Source: an uncultured Flavobacteriales bacterium (lineage in GTDB: Bacteria; Bacteroidota; Bacteroidia; Flavobacteriales_E; Vicingaceae). Taken from it: a stretch of DNA of 8,028 nucleotides. Where the stretch lies: the NCBI GenBank assembly GCA_913059105.1, contig CAJXRL010000118.1, positions 1 through 8,028 on the forward strand, in the 5' to 3' direction. Below are positions 1 through 6,358 of the stretch, piece after piece. Each line of letters starts with the position of its first letter. Position 1 is the first letter of the stretch. The notes below the pieces were generated by a model. That model saw only the letters and a program-made list of their open reading frames with translations, was not told the DNA's origin and ran no database searches. A program made the position numbers and the translations under genes.

Positions 1-1
1 T

Positions 2-445
2 ACACTTGAATTTCAAAATTATGATGGTTGTGGTTGCAAAAGTTCATTTGATGGTTCAGGTTGTGGTTGTAAGAGCTCTTTTGATGGAACTGCTTGCTCC
101 TGTGCCTCTAAATCTTCTTTTTCTGAAGATACTGCAAAGCAGAATATTCAAAAAGGATTAACTGTTATGGGAGAAAAGGAATTGCTTTTACACTACAAAG
201 ACCTAAAAAGGCTTTTAGAGAAATTCCCGAGTGATGATGAATTGAGATCAGAGGTTGAAATAACGTGGGAATACTTAAAATCCCACAATTCACTGGATAA
301 AAATGCTCATACCATCACAACTAAATCACGAGATAATCAAAATAGCGCTTCCAATGAAAAAACTGTTTTCTCAGTCAGTTCAAAAGACCTTGCTATTGGT
401 TCATTCGTTTTTGGAATTGCACTAATTATTTCACAAATCCGATAA
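2..445 (+). CDS. Cys-rich repeat protein with C-terminal membrane anchor (5' partial)
   Basis: The reading frame is open from base 2, so the gene probably starts before the window; the first in-frame ATG is at 167, after the Cys-rich part. 147 residues are visible. Residues 7-40 hold three repeats of the form DG..CxC..KSSF with Cys pairs at 10/12, 21/23 and 32/34, exactly 11 residues apart. Residues 56-100 look helical and charged (LLLHYKDLKRLLEKF), followed by a polar linker. Residues 129-145 form a hydrophobic C-terminal segment ending in QIR, like a tail anchor. The Cys pairs could bind metal or form disulfides; which one cannot be told. The family is not recognised. The next gene starts 5 nt after the stop, so they are probably co-transcribed. 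A separate shorter gene starting at 167 is possible, but the repeat-coded upstream part reads as real coding sequence in the same frame. Confidence 0.75.
   Translation, partial: TLEFQNYDGCGCKSSFDGSGCGCKSSFDGTACSCASKSSFSEDTAKQNIQKGLTVMGEKELLLHYKDLKRLLEKFPSDDELRSEVEITWEYLKSHNSLDKNAHTITTKSRDNQNSASNEKTVFSVSSKDLAIGSFVFGIALIISQIR
23..121 (+). repeat. Three tandem in-frame Cys-rich repeats
   Basis: Three adjacent units of 27, 33 and 39 nt (23-49, 50-82, 83-121) each start with GATGG and end with a codon run for KSSF. They code for 9, 11 and 13 residues; the length grows by two residues per unit, but the Cys pairs keep an exact 33-nt spacing. Units 1 and 2 are close at DNA level (GGTTGTGGTTG shared); unit 3 has diverged. 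This looks like recent duplication inside a coding gene. Confidence 0.8.
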
Positions 446-450
446 AGCAA

Positions 451-1158
451 ATGGTACACTTAGTTGATAATCCAAAAACAGAAACTCAAAGAACTAAAGT
501 TAGACTTACTGCAGGTCAAGTTCGCGAAATGACTAAAGCATTTTCACAAATGCTCGCTGTTACTGTTGCTGACATTCCTGAAAAGGTAAAACTACTTTTA
601 GAATACTCTGGAATTACGATTAAGGACAACTACTCCGAGAGGGAGTTAATATCAGCAGTCATAGAAAAAGTTGCTGAACAAGATGAAGCATTCAATTACC
701 AACTAGAAAAACTGATTTTGATTGCAATTCCTGAATTACAGGCCTTATCGGGTTATGATAATTTCGTGGATATTGGATCTCTTTTCGGAGGTGGTTCTGA
801 CATCGGATCAGGTTCTGGAAGCAGCAAATTACTAGATGGAGCAAAAACCATTGGATCAAGCACTGCTTCAGGTGCAGCAGGTGGCGGAATTGTAGGTGCT
901 GCATTGGGAGCTATAGGCGGAATATTTGGATTTGCCAGTACTGCTAAACAAGAAAAAATAGAAAAAAGTAAAGCTTCAGCAATGACGCTCTCTAGCATGT
1001 TCCAATACAAGTCTGCTAAGTTGGGCAGCAAAGGCTCGAGTCAAAGAACCACTACAAGCATAATAATCGCCATTATAGCATTGGTTGGTTTAATAGTGAC
1101 TGTAATGCTCATTCAAAAAAATAAAAAAGCAACACAATGGCAAGTAAAAGCGGCTTAG
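451..1158 (+). CDS. Two-segment membrane protein with glycine zipper, unknown function
   Basis: 235 residues, family not recognised. Residues 15-95 look like a soluble helical domain (AGQVREMTKAFSQML; DNYSERELISAVIEKV). Residues 100-140 are a Gly/Ser-rich linker. Residues 141-163 are hydrophobic and contain a glycine zipper with Gly at 145, 149, 153 and 157, a pattern known from membrane helices that pack tightly or oligomerise. A charged stretch follows (about 165-173), then a strong transmembrane segment at 203-222 and a basic tail. The start at 451 lies 5 nt after the previous stop; there is no Shine-Dalgarno. The 3' end overlaps the next gene by 22 nt. In a membrane-virus context it could be a structural membrane protein or help membrane fusion or pore formation, but that is inference. 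Confidence 0.85.
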   Translation: MVHLVDNPKTETQRTKVRLTAGQVREMTKAFSQMLAVTVADIPEKVKLLLEYSGITIKDNYSERELISAVIEKVAEQDEAFNYQLEKLILIAIPELQALSGYDNFVDIGSLFGGGSDIGSGSGSSKLLDGAKTIGSSTASGAAGGGIVGAALGAIGGIFGFASTAKQEKIEKSKASAMTLSSMFQYKSAKLGSKGSSQRTTTSIIIAIIALVGLIVTVMLIQKNKKATQWQVKAA

Positions 1159-1499
1159 AAAAAGGAAATTTTGGATTGTCTCATCCAGGCAAAAACAGAA
1201 CACCAAAAAGATTCATCTCTGAATATGATAATTGGTTTTGGGAATCCAAATCTCAAAAGAAGTTGAAGAGTGATCAAAAGTCAGCAGAAATAGAAAGAAT
1301 GAGAGCTGAAACAGCAGCCATGCAGCAAATACTGACTGAACAGGATATTTCACAAGAAAGTGGAATTGGCGTTGGCAAGATTGCTTTAATCGGTGGTTTG
1401 GTAGTCTTGTTAGGTATTGGTGCTGTTGTTTTAATTAAGAAGAAAGGCTCCGCGTCATCTATTCAAGATCCACTTTCTACACATGATTTAACCGTATAA
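1137..1499 (+). CDS. Small bitopic membrane protein with basic N-terminal domain
   Basis: 120 residues, family not recognised. The N-terminal 40 residues are polar and basic with an aromatic cluster (EYDNWFW at 29-35). Residues 36-72 are charged and helical, likely a short coiled coil. One transmembrane segment lies at about 80-100 (ALIGGLVVLLGIGAVVLI), followed by KKK and a short polar tail. The start overlaps the upstream gene by 22 nt; the next in-frame Met is residue 55, which would discard the conserved-looking N terminus, so 1137 is preferred. It shares its plan with the proteins at 1502-1930 and 2166-2675: YD plus an aromatic residue, basic patch, coiled coil, then a membrane helix. 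Likely one of a set of related virion or element membrane proteins (inference). Confidence 0.82.
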   Translation: MASKSGLEKGNFGLSHPGKNRTPKRFISEYDNWFWESKSQKKLKSDQKSAEIERMRAETAAMQQILTEQDISQESGIGVGKIALIGGLVVLLGIGAVVLIKKKGSASSIQDPLSTHDLTV

Positions 1500-1501
1500 A
1501 T

Positions 1502-1930
1502 ATGAACCATCAAGAGACAGTAAATAGGGAAAGAAGAGTTTATGGAGAGACTGATTCACAGTATGATCCATTTCTAGGTGGGATATTCAAATCTAAACAC
1601 AAGAAGAAAAAAGAAAAACTAGACATTCAGCAACGAGATGCAAACCTTAACCTAACCAACAAACAAAACAAGATTGCAGATGCAAAAGCTCAGGCAGAAT
1701 TATTCAAAGCACAAGCTGAGCAAATGAGGGTTGTTACGGCTCAAAAATTGGCTGAAAAAGCTGAGACACAATTGCAAGGTGCAAAAGCAAGTACCCAGCT
1801 TAAATATGTCGGAATAGTCATTGCAGGAATAGTCGTGATTGGCGGTGTTGCACTTGCACTTTATATGATAAAACAAAGTAAGAACACTTTACTGAATTCG
1901 GCAAAATTAGCTAAGGTAAAAGCAGTTTAA
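1502..1930 (+). CDS. Small bitopic membrane protein with coiled coil
   Basis: 142 residues, family not recognised. An N-terminal motif QYDPFLGGIFKSK (20-32) is followed by the basic run KHKKKKEK. Residues about 38-98 form a long Ala/Gln/Lys-rich helix with heptad-like spacing (DAKAQAELFKAQAEQM), probably a coiled coil. One transmembrane segment lies at 103-123, followed by a short basic tail ending KVKAV. It starts 2 nt after the previous stop and 11 nt separate it from the next gene. The basic patch could contact nucleic acid or acidic lipid head groups. Its order of parts matches its neighbours at 1137 and 2166, suggesting old duplication or a shared assembly role; sequence identity outside the motif is low. 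Confidence 0.85.
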   Translation: MNHQETVNRERRVYGETDSQYDPFLGGIFKSKHKKKKEKLDIQQRDANLNLTNKQNKIADAKAQAELFKAQAEQMRVVTAQKLAEKAETQLQGAKASTQLKYVGIVIAGIVVIGGVALALYMIKQSKNTLLNSAKLAKVKAV

Positions 1931-1941
1931 AACAACAAGAA

Positions 1942-2169
1942 ATGGACCTTTTAGCAAACCCAATAGAATTTGAAACTACCAATGATGGGAATGTTCCCGC
2001 CGGTGCAATTGCAGTTTCATTTAAGAATACAGGAACCATTAATGGTAAGGTGAACAACATCACGTTAAAAGCAGGTGAAGCAACAAATTACACCTTTGTT
2101 GGCAAACCGTATAAATCAATCGCTTACAAAACAAATGGTTCAACATTTAAAATAAGATATACGATATGA
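1942..2169 (+). CDS. Small all-beta protein, possible capsid or vertex component
   Basis: 75 residues with no membrane segment or signal peptide, unlike the genes around it. Alternating polar/hydrophobic stretches (AIAVSFKNTG, NNITLKAGEATNYTF, STFKIRYTI) separated by Gly/Asn turns predict five or six beta strands, about one small beta-sandwich or barrel. No catalytic motif is seen. The stop overlaps the next start (ATGA at 2166), so the two are probably translationally coupled. Size and position among membrane proteins fit a minor capsid, decoration or vertex protein of a tailless virus, but nothing in the sequence proves it. The family is not recognised. Confidence 0.8.
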   Translation: MDLLANPIEFETTNDGNVPAGAIAVSFKNTGTINGKVNNITLKAGEATNYTFVGKPYKSIAYKTNGSTFKIRYTI

Positions 2170-2675
2170 TAGTAGGAGAACAACAGTTGATTGGACAGCT
2201 TCAAAATGAGGAATATGATCTCTTTTTTAAGAAAATAAGAGGAAGAATCAAACGAACAGTCAAGAAGGTAAAACCGCTAACCGTTTTTAATCCTCTTGGC
2301 AAAGGGATTGCTTTAGGCATGGTTCAAAAAATGAAAAAGAAACCCAATCATAGATCATCTTCACAACCAAAAATAAATGTACAGGCCCAAGTGAATAAAG
2401 CTTTTGAAGCCAAAGAAGTTCAATTAGCCACTGATAGACAAGATTTACTTCAGGAAATGGCTGTATTTGAGGATAAAAAAGTTCAGGAAATCACTCAATT
2501 GGATGAGGAAAAGGTTAAAACTGAACAAGAGAGAATTGATGTAGAACAAGGAGAAAACAGGAGAATCCTATACATCGGTTTAGCAGGGCTTGGCGTATTG
2601 GTTGTTGTTGGTGGAATTATAGTTTTTGTCAAGAGCCGACAAAATCAATTAAATGCCTTAAAACTGCAACAGTAA
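2166..2675 (+). CDS. Bitopic membrane protein with basic N-terminal region and coiled coil
   Basis: 169 residues, family not recognised. After a short acidic start, EYDLFFKKIRGRIKR (16-30) begins a strongly basic region to about residue 66 that contains a weakly hydrophobic patch (TVFNPLGKGIALGM). Residues 75-131 are charged and helical, a probable coiled coil rich in Glu, Gln and Lys. One transmembrane segment lies at 134-155 (GLAGLGVLVVVGGIIVFV), then a basic tail. The start shares ATGA with the previous stop. It is the third and largest protein with the YD-aromatic/basic/coiled-coil/membrane plan. The high positive charge would suit binding of DNA or membrane on one face, which is inference. 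Confidence 0.85.
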   Translation: MIVGEQQLIGQLQNEEYDLFFKKIRGRIKRTVKKVKPLTVFNPLGKGIALGMVQKMKKKPNHRSSSQPKINVQAQVNKAFEAKEVQLATDRQDLLQEMAVFEDKKVQEITQLDEEKVKTEQERIDVEQGENRRILYIGLAGLGVLVVVGGIIVFVKSRQNQLNALKLQQ

Positions 2676-2685
2676 AGACAAGTTT

Positions 2686-2698
2686 CAATTTTAAATTG
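2686..2698. other. Short perfect palindrome in intergenic gap
   Basis: CAATTTTAAATTG is a perfect inverted repeat with a 6-bp arm and one central base, lying 8 to 20 nt before the start at 2706. It could be an operator-like site, but A/T-rich palindromes of this length are common by chance and no promoter elements are clear beside it. Confidence 0.2.
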
Positions 2699-2705
2699 TA
2701 TCAAA

Positions 2706-3512
2706 ATGAGAATTCCTATTCCTTGTAATAAAAAAAGATTTCGATTAACCATCGGTTTTACCGTCGATAAGCCTTGTAGTTTGATTTTAGTAGGGCGAGA
2801 TGCGGAAAATACAAATACCACCTACATTTCTAGAGAAGTTTCTATTGGTAGAAAGTATTTTTCTGGAGGTTCAGGATATAGAGAAATAAACATACCCTTT
2901 CCTTTAGCACCTAACTTTATGATGCTGAATGTGTGGGATAAGAATAACATTGGTCAAAATACTTTTAAAGTTAGCGCCTTCAACATTTCAGCCATGGAGC
3001 CTCGTGCTATTTGGGAGCATCACGATATTCATGATTTTATACCTTTTGCCAATTGGTTTTCACAGAATGCCGGGGTTTTACCTGTAGGAGTTTATGATAG
3101 TTCTGACTTGAAATACATAATTGACTATATGTCGGTTATTAAAAATGAACAAGGCCTGCCAATGATTACCCCTGCAAGAACCTCTCGGATAAACGGTAGA
3201 ATTGAAGCCAGTAAGTATCACCTACTCCCCTTAAGTGTGCCAATTAGATGGTTCATTTTAATGCATGAAAGAAAGCATTTTCAATTGCCAACAAGAGAAG
3301 AAAAAATAGCCGATTTAACAGCGCTTCGTGTGTTTTTAGATTATGGTTTCCCAAAGGTTGAAGCTATTTATGCTTGCACCTTAGCAATGAAAGCAGAAAC
3401 CAACATAGCTAAAGAAGCAAAAGTCACTCGCTTGAAAGACATCCATCGCTACATCAACCAATACATTAGCAACGACATAGTAAAGTTTACATCAACTAAA
3501 ATGGCAGCATGA
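2706..3512 (+). CDS. Beta domain fused to zincin-like (HExxH) metallopeptidase domain
   Basis: 268 residues without signal peptide or membrane segment. Residues 1-95 are strand-rich (RFRLTIGFTVDKPCSLILVG; MMLNVWDKNN; NTFKVSAFNIS) and look like a beta-sandwich. Residues 100-268 are mostly helical and contain H187-E188-R-K-H191, a match to the HExxH zinc motif, on a hydrophobic helix (WFILMHERKHF). It is followed by E198-E199-K-I-A-D203, which resembles the ExxAD helix that gives the third ligand in gluzincin-type enzymes. The gap between the motifs is short, so activity is not certain. It might process virion or wall proteins; the substrate is unknown. The gene follows a 30-nt gap and its stop overlaps the propeller gene by ATGA, so the two products may work together. 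Confidence 0.8.
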   Translation: MRIPIPCNKKRFRLTIGFTVDKPCSLILVGRDAENTNTTYISREVSIGRKYFSGGSGYREINIPFPLAPNFMMLNVWDKNNIGQNTFKVSAFNISAMEPRAIWEHHDIHDFIPFANWFSQNAGVLPVGVYDSSDLKYIIDYMSVIKNEQGLPMITPARTSRINGRIEASKYHLLPLSVPIRWFILMHERKHFQLPTREEKIADLTALRVFLDYGFPKVEAIYACTLAMKAETNIAKEAKVTRLKDIHRYINQYISNDIVKFTSTKMAA

Positions 3513-4858
3513 TAGATTTTGTACATCCTATAAATAGCTATGAAAGTTGGTCCAAGCACTTGGAGCCCTTCTCTACTACTCAGATTTCATTGAGAAATGT
3601 AAGTCCAGAAGAACAATGGGTTAACGTTTGGGGAGCAAATCAGGGTAACTCAAACCTTGGTAAAGCAAAATTCTTTGCGACCAATACATACCCACAAGCA
3701 ATTCAATTCAACCCCATTAATAAAGCCATTTATGTAGTCAATCAATTAGCAGCAACCTTGCAAATTTTTAATAAAAATGGACAGTTGTTGAATGAAATAA
3801 TATTGGACCATAATAACATTCCCACTGCTTCGCCAATTGACATTGAAATTAACTCAATTACAGGCGATGCGTACGTTATAGGCTCACTATCTAACTTGCT
3901 ATATGTAGTCAGTTTGAATCTAGAGTTGACCAAAACCGTTGCCCTTAGCAATCGTCCTTTTTCTTTGCGATTCAATTCAAAAACCAATAAGTTGTATGTT
4001 CAGCATTTGCTTTTGACAACGGTAAGTATTCTGGATCTTAATGCTGACTATGCCATTGTATCGCTAGAGTTGAATTCAGTTCAAGATGGAATTGCTGTTA
4101 ATGATGCAAAAGGTACATGGGCTTCGTTGAGCAATCAAGCGAAAAAAATTCAAATCTTCAACGAAGAAAATATTCTACTCAGAAGCTTTGAAATTAGTTT
4201 AGTTGATCTGGGTAGTCTGCTATTTTCAAAAGATGGAGAAAAGCTATATGCCATTATTCAAAATGAAAAAAAACTACTTACAATCAACATTGTGGCTGGT
4301 ACAATTGAACAATCCGTCCCGTTTGATAATCAACCCAATTCAATTCATTTAGGAAAAGGGAATGATCTGATGATATCGACTACAGCACCCAATAAGATCA
4401 TCGAACTTGATGAAGAGTTAAAAAGCGTTTCTGAATTAACAATCGCCATAAAACCAATTCAATGGACTGTTAATGTACAGGAAGGCATTTTTTACATCAC
4501 CGATGCCATCAACAATAAAATATCAGTTGAAGAGAGTAATAGTATTTCACCAATCGTATTCAGTGACAATTATAAAGAAGCCCTTTCAGACTTCCAACAT
4601 CGGCCGATTTTATTAAACCATTTGAAGGTTTTTTATTCAGAGCCAAATCAAATGCCACTGATTCGGATTGGAACAAAAAGTTCTTCTGGAAAACTTAAAA
4701 AAAGGCTGATTGCATTACATAAATACCACAGTCCACAACACATTCCTACTATTTACGATGTAACAGAAATAAAGAATGAAATATTGGATGGTCGAGCCTT
4801 TTGGGAGGTGTTGGTTCCTCCTGAGCAATCAATGACGATGGTTTTATACCACAGCTAG
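3509..4858 (+). CDS. Seven-bladed beta-propeller protein, candidate receptor-binding or spike protein
   Basis: 449 residues, no signal peptide or membrane segment. About seven propeller blades of roughly 40 residues can be traced, starting near residues 62, 108, 149, 191, 233, 275 and 316. Each follows the YVTN/NHL pattern: a Pro/Ser start, I.FNP or similar, a turn, LYV.., then a strand ending in a change of direction (AIYVVNQLAATLQIFNKNG; KLYVQHLLLTTVSILDLN). A separate N-terminal segment (1-58) and a C-terminal beta domain (about 360-449, ending MTMVLYHS) flank it. No catalytic residues are evident. Propellers often bind proteins or glycans, and the PRD1 receptor-binding protein P2 has a propeller-like head, so a host-attachment role is plausible in this setting. 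A binding scaffold with another role remains possible. It overlaps the HExxH gene by ATGA. Confidence 0.85.
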   Translation: MIDFVHPINSYESWSKHLEPFSTTQISLRNVSPEEQWVNVWGANQGNSNLGKAKFFATNTYPQAIQFNPINKAIYVVNQLAATLQIFNKNGQLLNEIILDHNNIPTASPIDIEINSITGDAYVIGSLSNLLYVVSLNLELTKTVALSNRPFSLRFNSKTNKLYVQHLLLTTVSILDLNADYAIVSLELNSVQDGIAVNDAKGTWASLSNQAKKIQIFNEENILLRSFEISLVDLGSLLFSKDGEKLYAIIQNEKKLLTINIVAGTIEQSVPFDNQPNSIHLGKGNDLMISTTAPNKIIELDEELKSVSELTIAIKPIQWTVNVQEGIFYITDAINNKISVEESNSISPIVFSDNYKEALSDFQHRPILLNHLKVFYSEPNQMPLIRIGTKSSSGKLKKRLIALHKYHSPQHIPTIYDVTEIKNEILDGRAFWEVLVPPEQSMTMVLYHS

Positions 4859-4859
4859 A

Positions 4860-4875
4860 GCCTTATTTATGAGGC
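4860..4875 (+). promoter_or_regulatory. Short hairpin in the largest intergenic gap
   Basis: GCCTTA and TGAGGC can pair (6 bp with one G-T wobble, 4-nt loop) just after the propeller gene stop. No T-run follows, so it is not a standard intrinsic terminator. It might stabilise or slow the transcript between the propeller and peptidase genes. I see no clear promoter in the 49-nt gap. Confidence 0.25.
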
Positions 4876-4898
4876 AGTATTAGAGAATAATTTAACAC

Positions 4899-4903
4899 AG
4901 GAG
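4899..4903 (+). promoter_or_regulatory. Strong Shine-Dalgarno of the M15 peptidase gene
   Basis: AGGAG lies 4 nt before the ATG at 4908, inside the purine run AGGAGAGAG. No other start in this window has a comparable site; most are preceded by A-rich sequence or use an ATGA overlap. It supports 4908 as the true start and suggests separately tuned translation of the lysis enzyme. Confidence 0.6.
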
Positions 4904-4907
4904 AGAG

Positions 4908-5729
4908 ATGGAAAAGAGAGAAGAGTTAAATAGAATGATCCGCTATGCCCAGCGATTGATGAAAACAAAAGACGATGGAATACTTGGAGATGTAACCAAG
5001 GTATTAATCGAAAAAAGCATTTACAAGAACCCACTGATAAATAAGCAGTTTAACAGTCTACAAAAACTGATTGCTTTGATTCAATTCACTGCATTAGCTA
5101 AAGGAATTGAATCGGGCAAAATTGACGGATTAATTGGGTCACAAACTCGATTTGCTTTTGAGCAATTAATCTACCTGGAAAAGCATTCGAAATTACCTCC
5201 AACTTGGAGAGCAGAAGATCAAGTGTTGGGAAAAACTGATTCAGAGTCTAATCGTCATAATCCGCACGGATTCCCAACATATCAGAACATTGAAAACGTT
5301 TACGGTGAGCCGGCAAGTAATTTAAAAACGGTTCAAGTTCCATTTGAATTGCGCTTAGCCTGGGATAAATCTGTAAAAGTTCAAAAGATAACCTGCCATA
5401 AGAAAGTAGCTCCTTCCCTTATTGGAGTATTAGAAGACGTATTAGAACATTATGGCTATGACCGATTAAAAGAACTGGGAATTGATTTATATGGAGGCTG
5501 TTTCAACCATAGAAAAATGAGAGGCGGTAAGAAATTATCCACTCATTCTTGGGGAGCAGCAATTGACCTGCATCCGGAATTAAATCAATTGCGATGGAAC
5601 CATAAACGAGCCCTGTTTGCAAAGAAGGAATATGAATTTTTATTGGAAAGCTTTGCTGCTGAAGGTTGGGTATCACTTGGAGTGGAAAAGGATTATGATT
5701 GGATGCACTTCCAAGCGGTCAAATTATGA
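4908..5729 (+). CDS. M15 family (VanY/DD-peptidase-like) peptidoglycan peptidase, probable endolysin
   Basis: 273 residues. The C-terminal half is a clear M15 zinc peptidase, which cuts peptide bonds in peptidoglycan stems or cross-links. Predicted zinc ligands are H213 and D220 (STHSWGAAID) and H267 (DWMHFQ), with D264 as likely catalytic acid. Other family marks are NPHGFPTY (118-125) with VYGEP, and LYGGCFNHRKMRGG. The N-terminal 95 residues are helical and hold two half-motifs like those of PG_binding_1 domains (KDDGILGDVT at 21-30; KIDGLIGSQTRFAFEQL at 71-87), probably a wall-binding part. There is no signal peptide, as in phage endolysins that need a holin or act from the virion. The start has the only strong Shine-Dalgarno here. 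The next gene starts at an ATGA overlap and is a small, possibly membrane-active protein. Peptidase assignment is firm; virion versus lysis use is not. Confidence 0.94.
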   Translation: MEKREELNRMIRYAQRLMKTKDDGILGDVTKVLIEKSIYKNPLINKQFNSLQKLIALIQFTALAKGIESGKIDGLIGSQTRFAFEQLIYLEKHSKLPPTWRAEDQVLGKTDSESNRHNPHGFPTYQNIENVYGEPASNLKTVQVPFELRLAWDKSVKVQKITCHKKVAPSLIGVLEDVLEHYGYDRLKELGIDLYGGCFNHRKMRGGKKLSTHSWGAAIDLHPELNQLRWNHKRALFAKKEYEFLLESFAAEGWVSLGVEKDYDWMHFQAVKL

Positions 5730-5923
5730 TGCGAGCGATCATTTGTACAGCAGTTGGATTTTGGATGAGCAGACAAGTTTATGAGCGACATGAACTTAGC
5801 CAGCGAAAACTTGAAAAAGAAGCAACTAAAATAAAATTAAAAAATTACCTCATTTCCATCGGCTGGAATCAGGCTGAGATTGACAGTGCCACGTTAATAA
5901 TTTTTGAAAAAAATGAGCAATAG
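5726..5923 (+). CDS. Small protein with N-terminal hydrophobic segment
   Basis: 65 residues from the ATG at 5726, which overlaps the peptidase stop (ATGATG; the second ATG at 5729 is equally usable). An upstream in-frame ATG at 5699 lies deep inside the peptidase gene and would add nine residues before the hydrophobic part, so it is less likely. Residues 3-16 (RAIICTAVGFWMSR) are hydrophobic but short for a full membrane span. Residues 20-50 are charged and helical. Tight coupling to a signal-less lysin makes a holin or lysis accessory role worth considering, yet the single weak segment is not typical of a holin. The family is not recognised. Confidence 0.7.
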   Translation: MMRAIICTAVGFWMSRQVYERHELSQRKLEKEATKIKLKNYLISIGWNQAEIDSATLIIFEKNEQ

Positions 5924-6356
5924 AATAGACAACATATCAATTCCCGGGAAGGATTCGCCTTGCCAATCATGGAAGCTCTATTATGAAGCTTTAGTGAAAA
6001 GTTACGGCACTACAAATGCTCGTGAAGCGTGGCTTTATACTTTCAACCAAAGCGGTAATTCAATTTGTACAAAAGACAAGTCCTTCAATACGTGGGCAGC
6101 AAAAAACAAAATCGGCATTGCAGATGGTATTGATAAAGCCATTGCCGGTGTTTCAGGAATTGGCAACAATATTATTAATGGTTTCGGGACACTGACTGGC
6201 TTAACTCCAAAGGTTGCAACGGTGGCTTTAGTTGGTGGTTTAGGCATCACACTCTTCTTGTTATATAGGATTGCAAAGCAAGTTCAAGTATCTGATATAA
6301 TAAACGTTCTGCCGATAGGAAAAGCAGGATCAATTGCAAAACAATTAAAAAGTTAG
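5913..6356 (+). CDS. Membrane protein with N-terminal two-Cys helical domain
   Basis: 147 residues from the ATG at 5913; a TTG three codons earlier is less likely. It overlaps the previous gene by 11 nt. Residues 15-66 form a compact-looking helical domain with spaced aromatics and two Cys (CQSWKLYYEALVKSYG; REAWLYTFNQSGNSICTK; FNTWAAKNKIG); C17 and C52 could form a disulfide. Residues 68-98 are Gly/Ile-rich and mildly amphipathic. A transmembrane segment lies at 101-120, then a basic amphipathic tail. No enzyme motif is evident and the family is not recognised. It fits the series of small membrane proteins around the peptidase. Confidence 0.85.
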   Translation: MSNRIDNISIPGKDSPCQSWKLYYEALVKSYGTTNAREAWLYTFNQSGNSICTKDKSFNTWAAKNKIGIADGIDKAIAGVSGIGNNIINGFGTLTGLTPKVATVALVGGLGITLFLLYRIAKQVQVSDIINVLPIGKAGSIAKQLKS

Positions 6357-6358
6357 AT

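Noticed and set aside
692..1031. Two minus-strand open reading frames opposite the Gly-rich membrane protein
   Set aside because: Their peptides mirror Gly/Ser-rich coding (Pro-rich or His/Leu/Gln-rich low-complexity sequence), and the plus-strand gene fits the operon.
3742..3987. A minus-strand open reading frame inside the propeller gene
   Set aside because: It lies wholly inside a well-supported propeller frame and has no recognisable motif or neighbours on that strand.
4860..4875. Intrinsic terminator after the propeller gene
   Set aside because: The stem is only 6 bp with a wobble pair and no T-run follows.
5699..5725. An earlier ATG for the 65-residue protein
   Set aside because: It would lie inside the M15 active-site coding region; the ATG at 5726 makes the ATGA overlap typical of this cluster.
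6035..6250. A minus-strand open reading frame opposite the two-Cys membrane protein
   Set aside because: It is Pro/Lys-rich shadow sequence of the plus-strand Gly/Ile-rich region.
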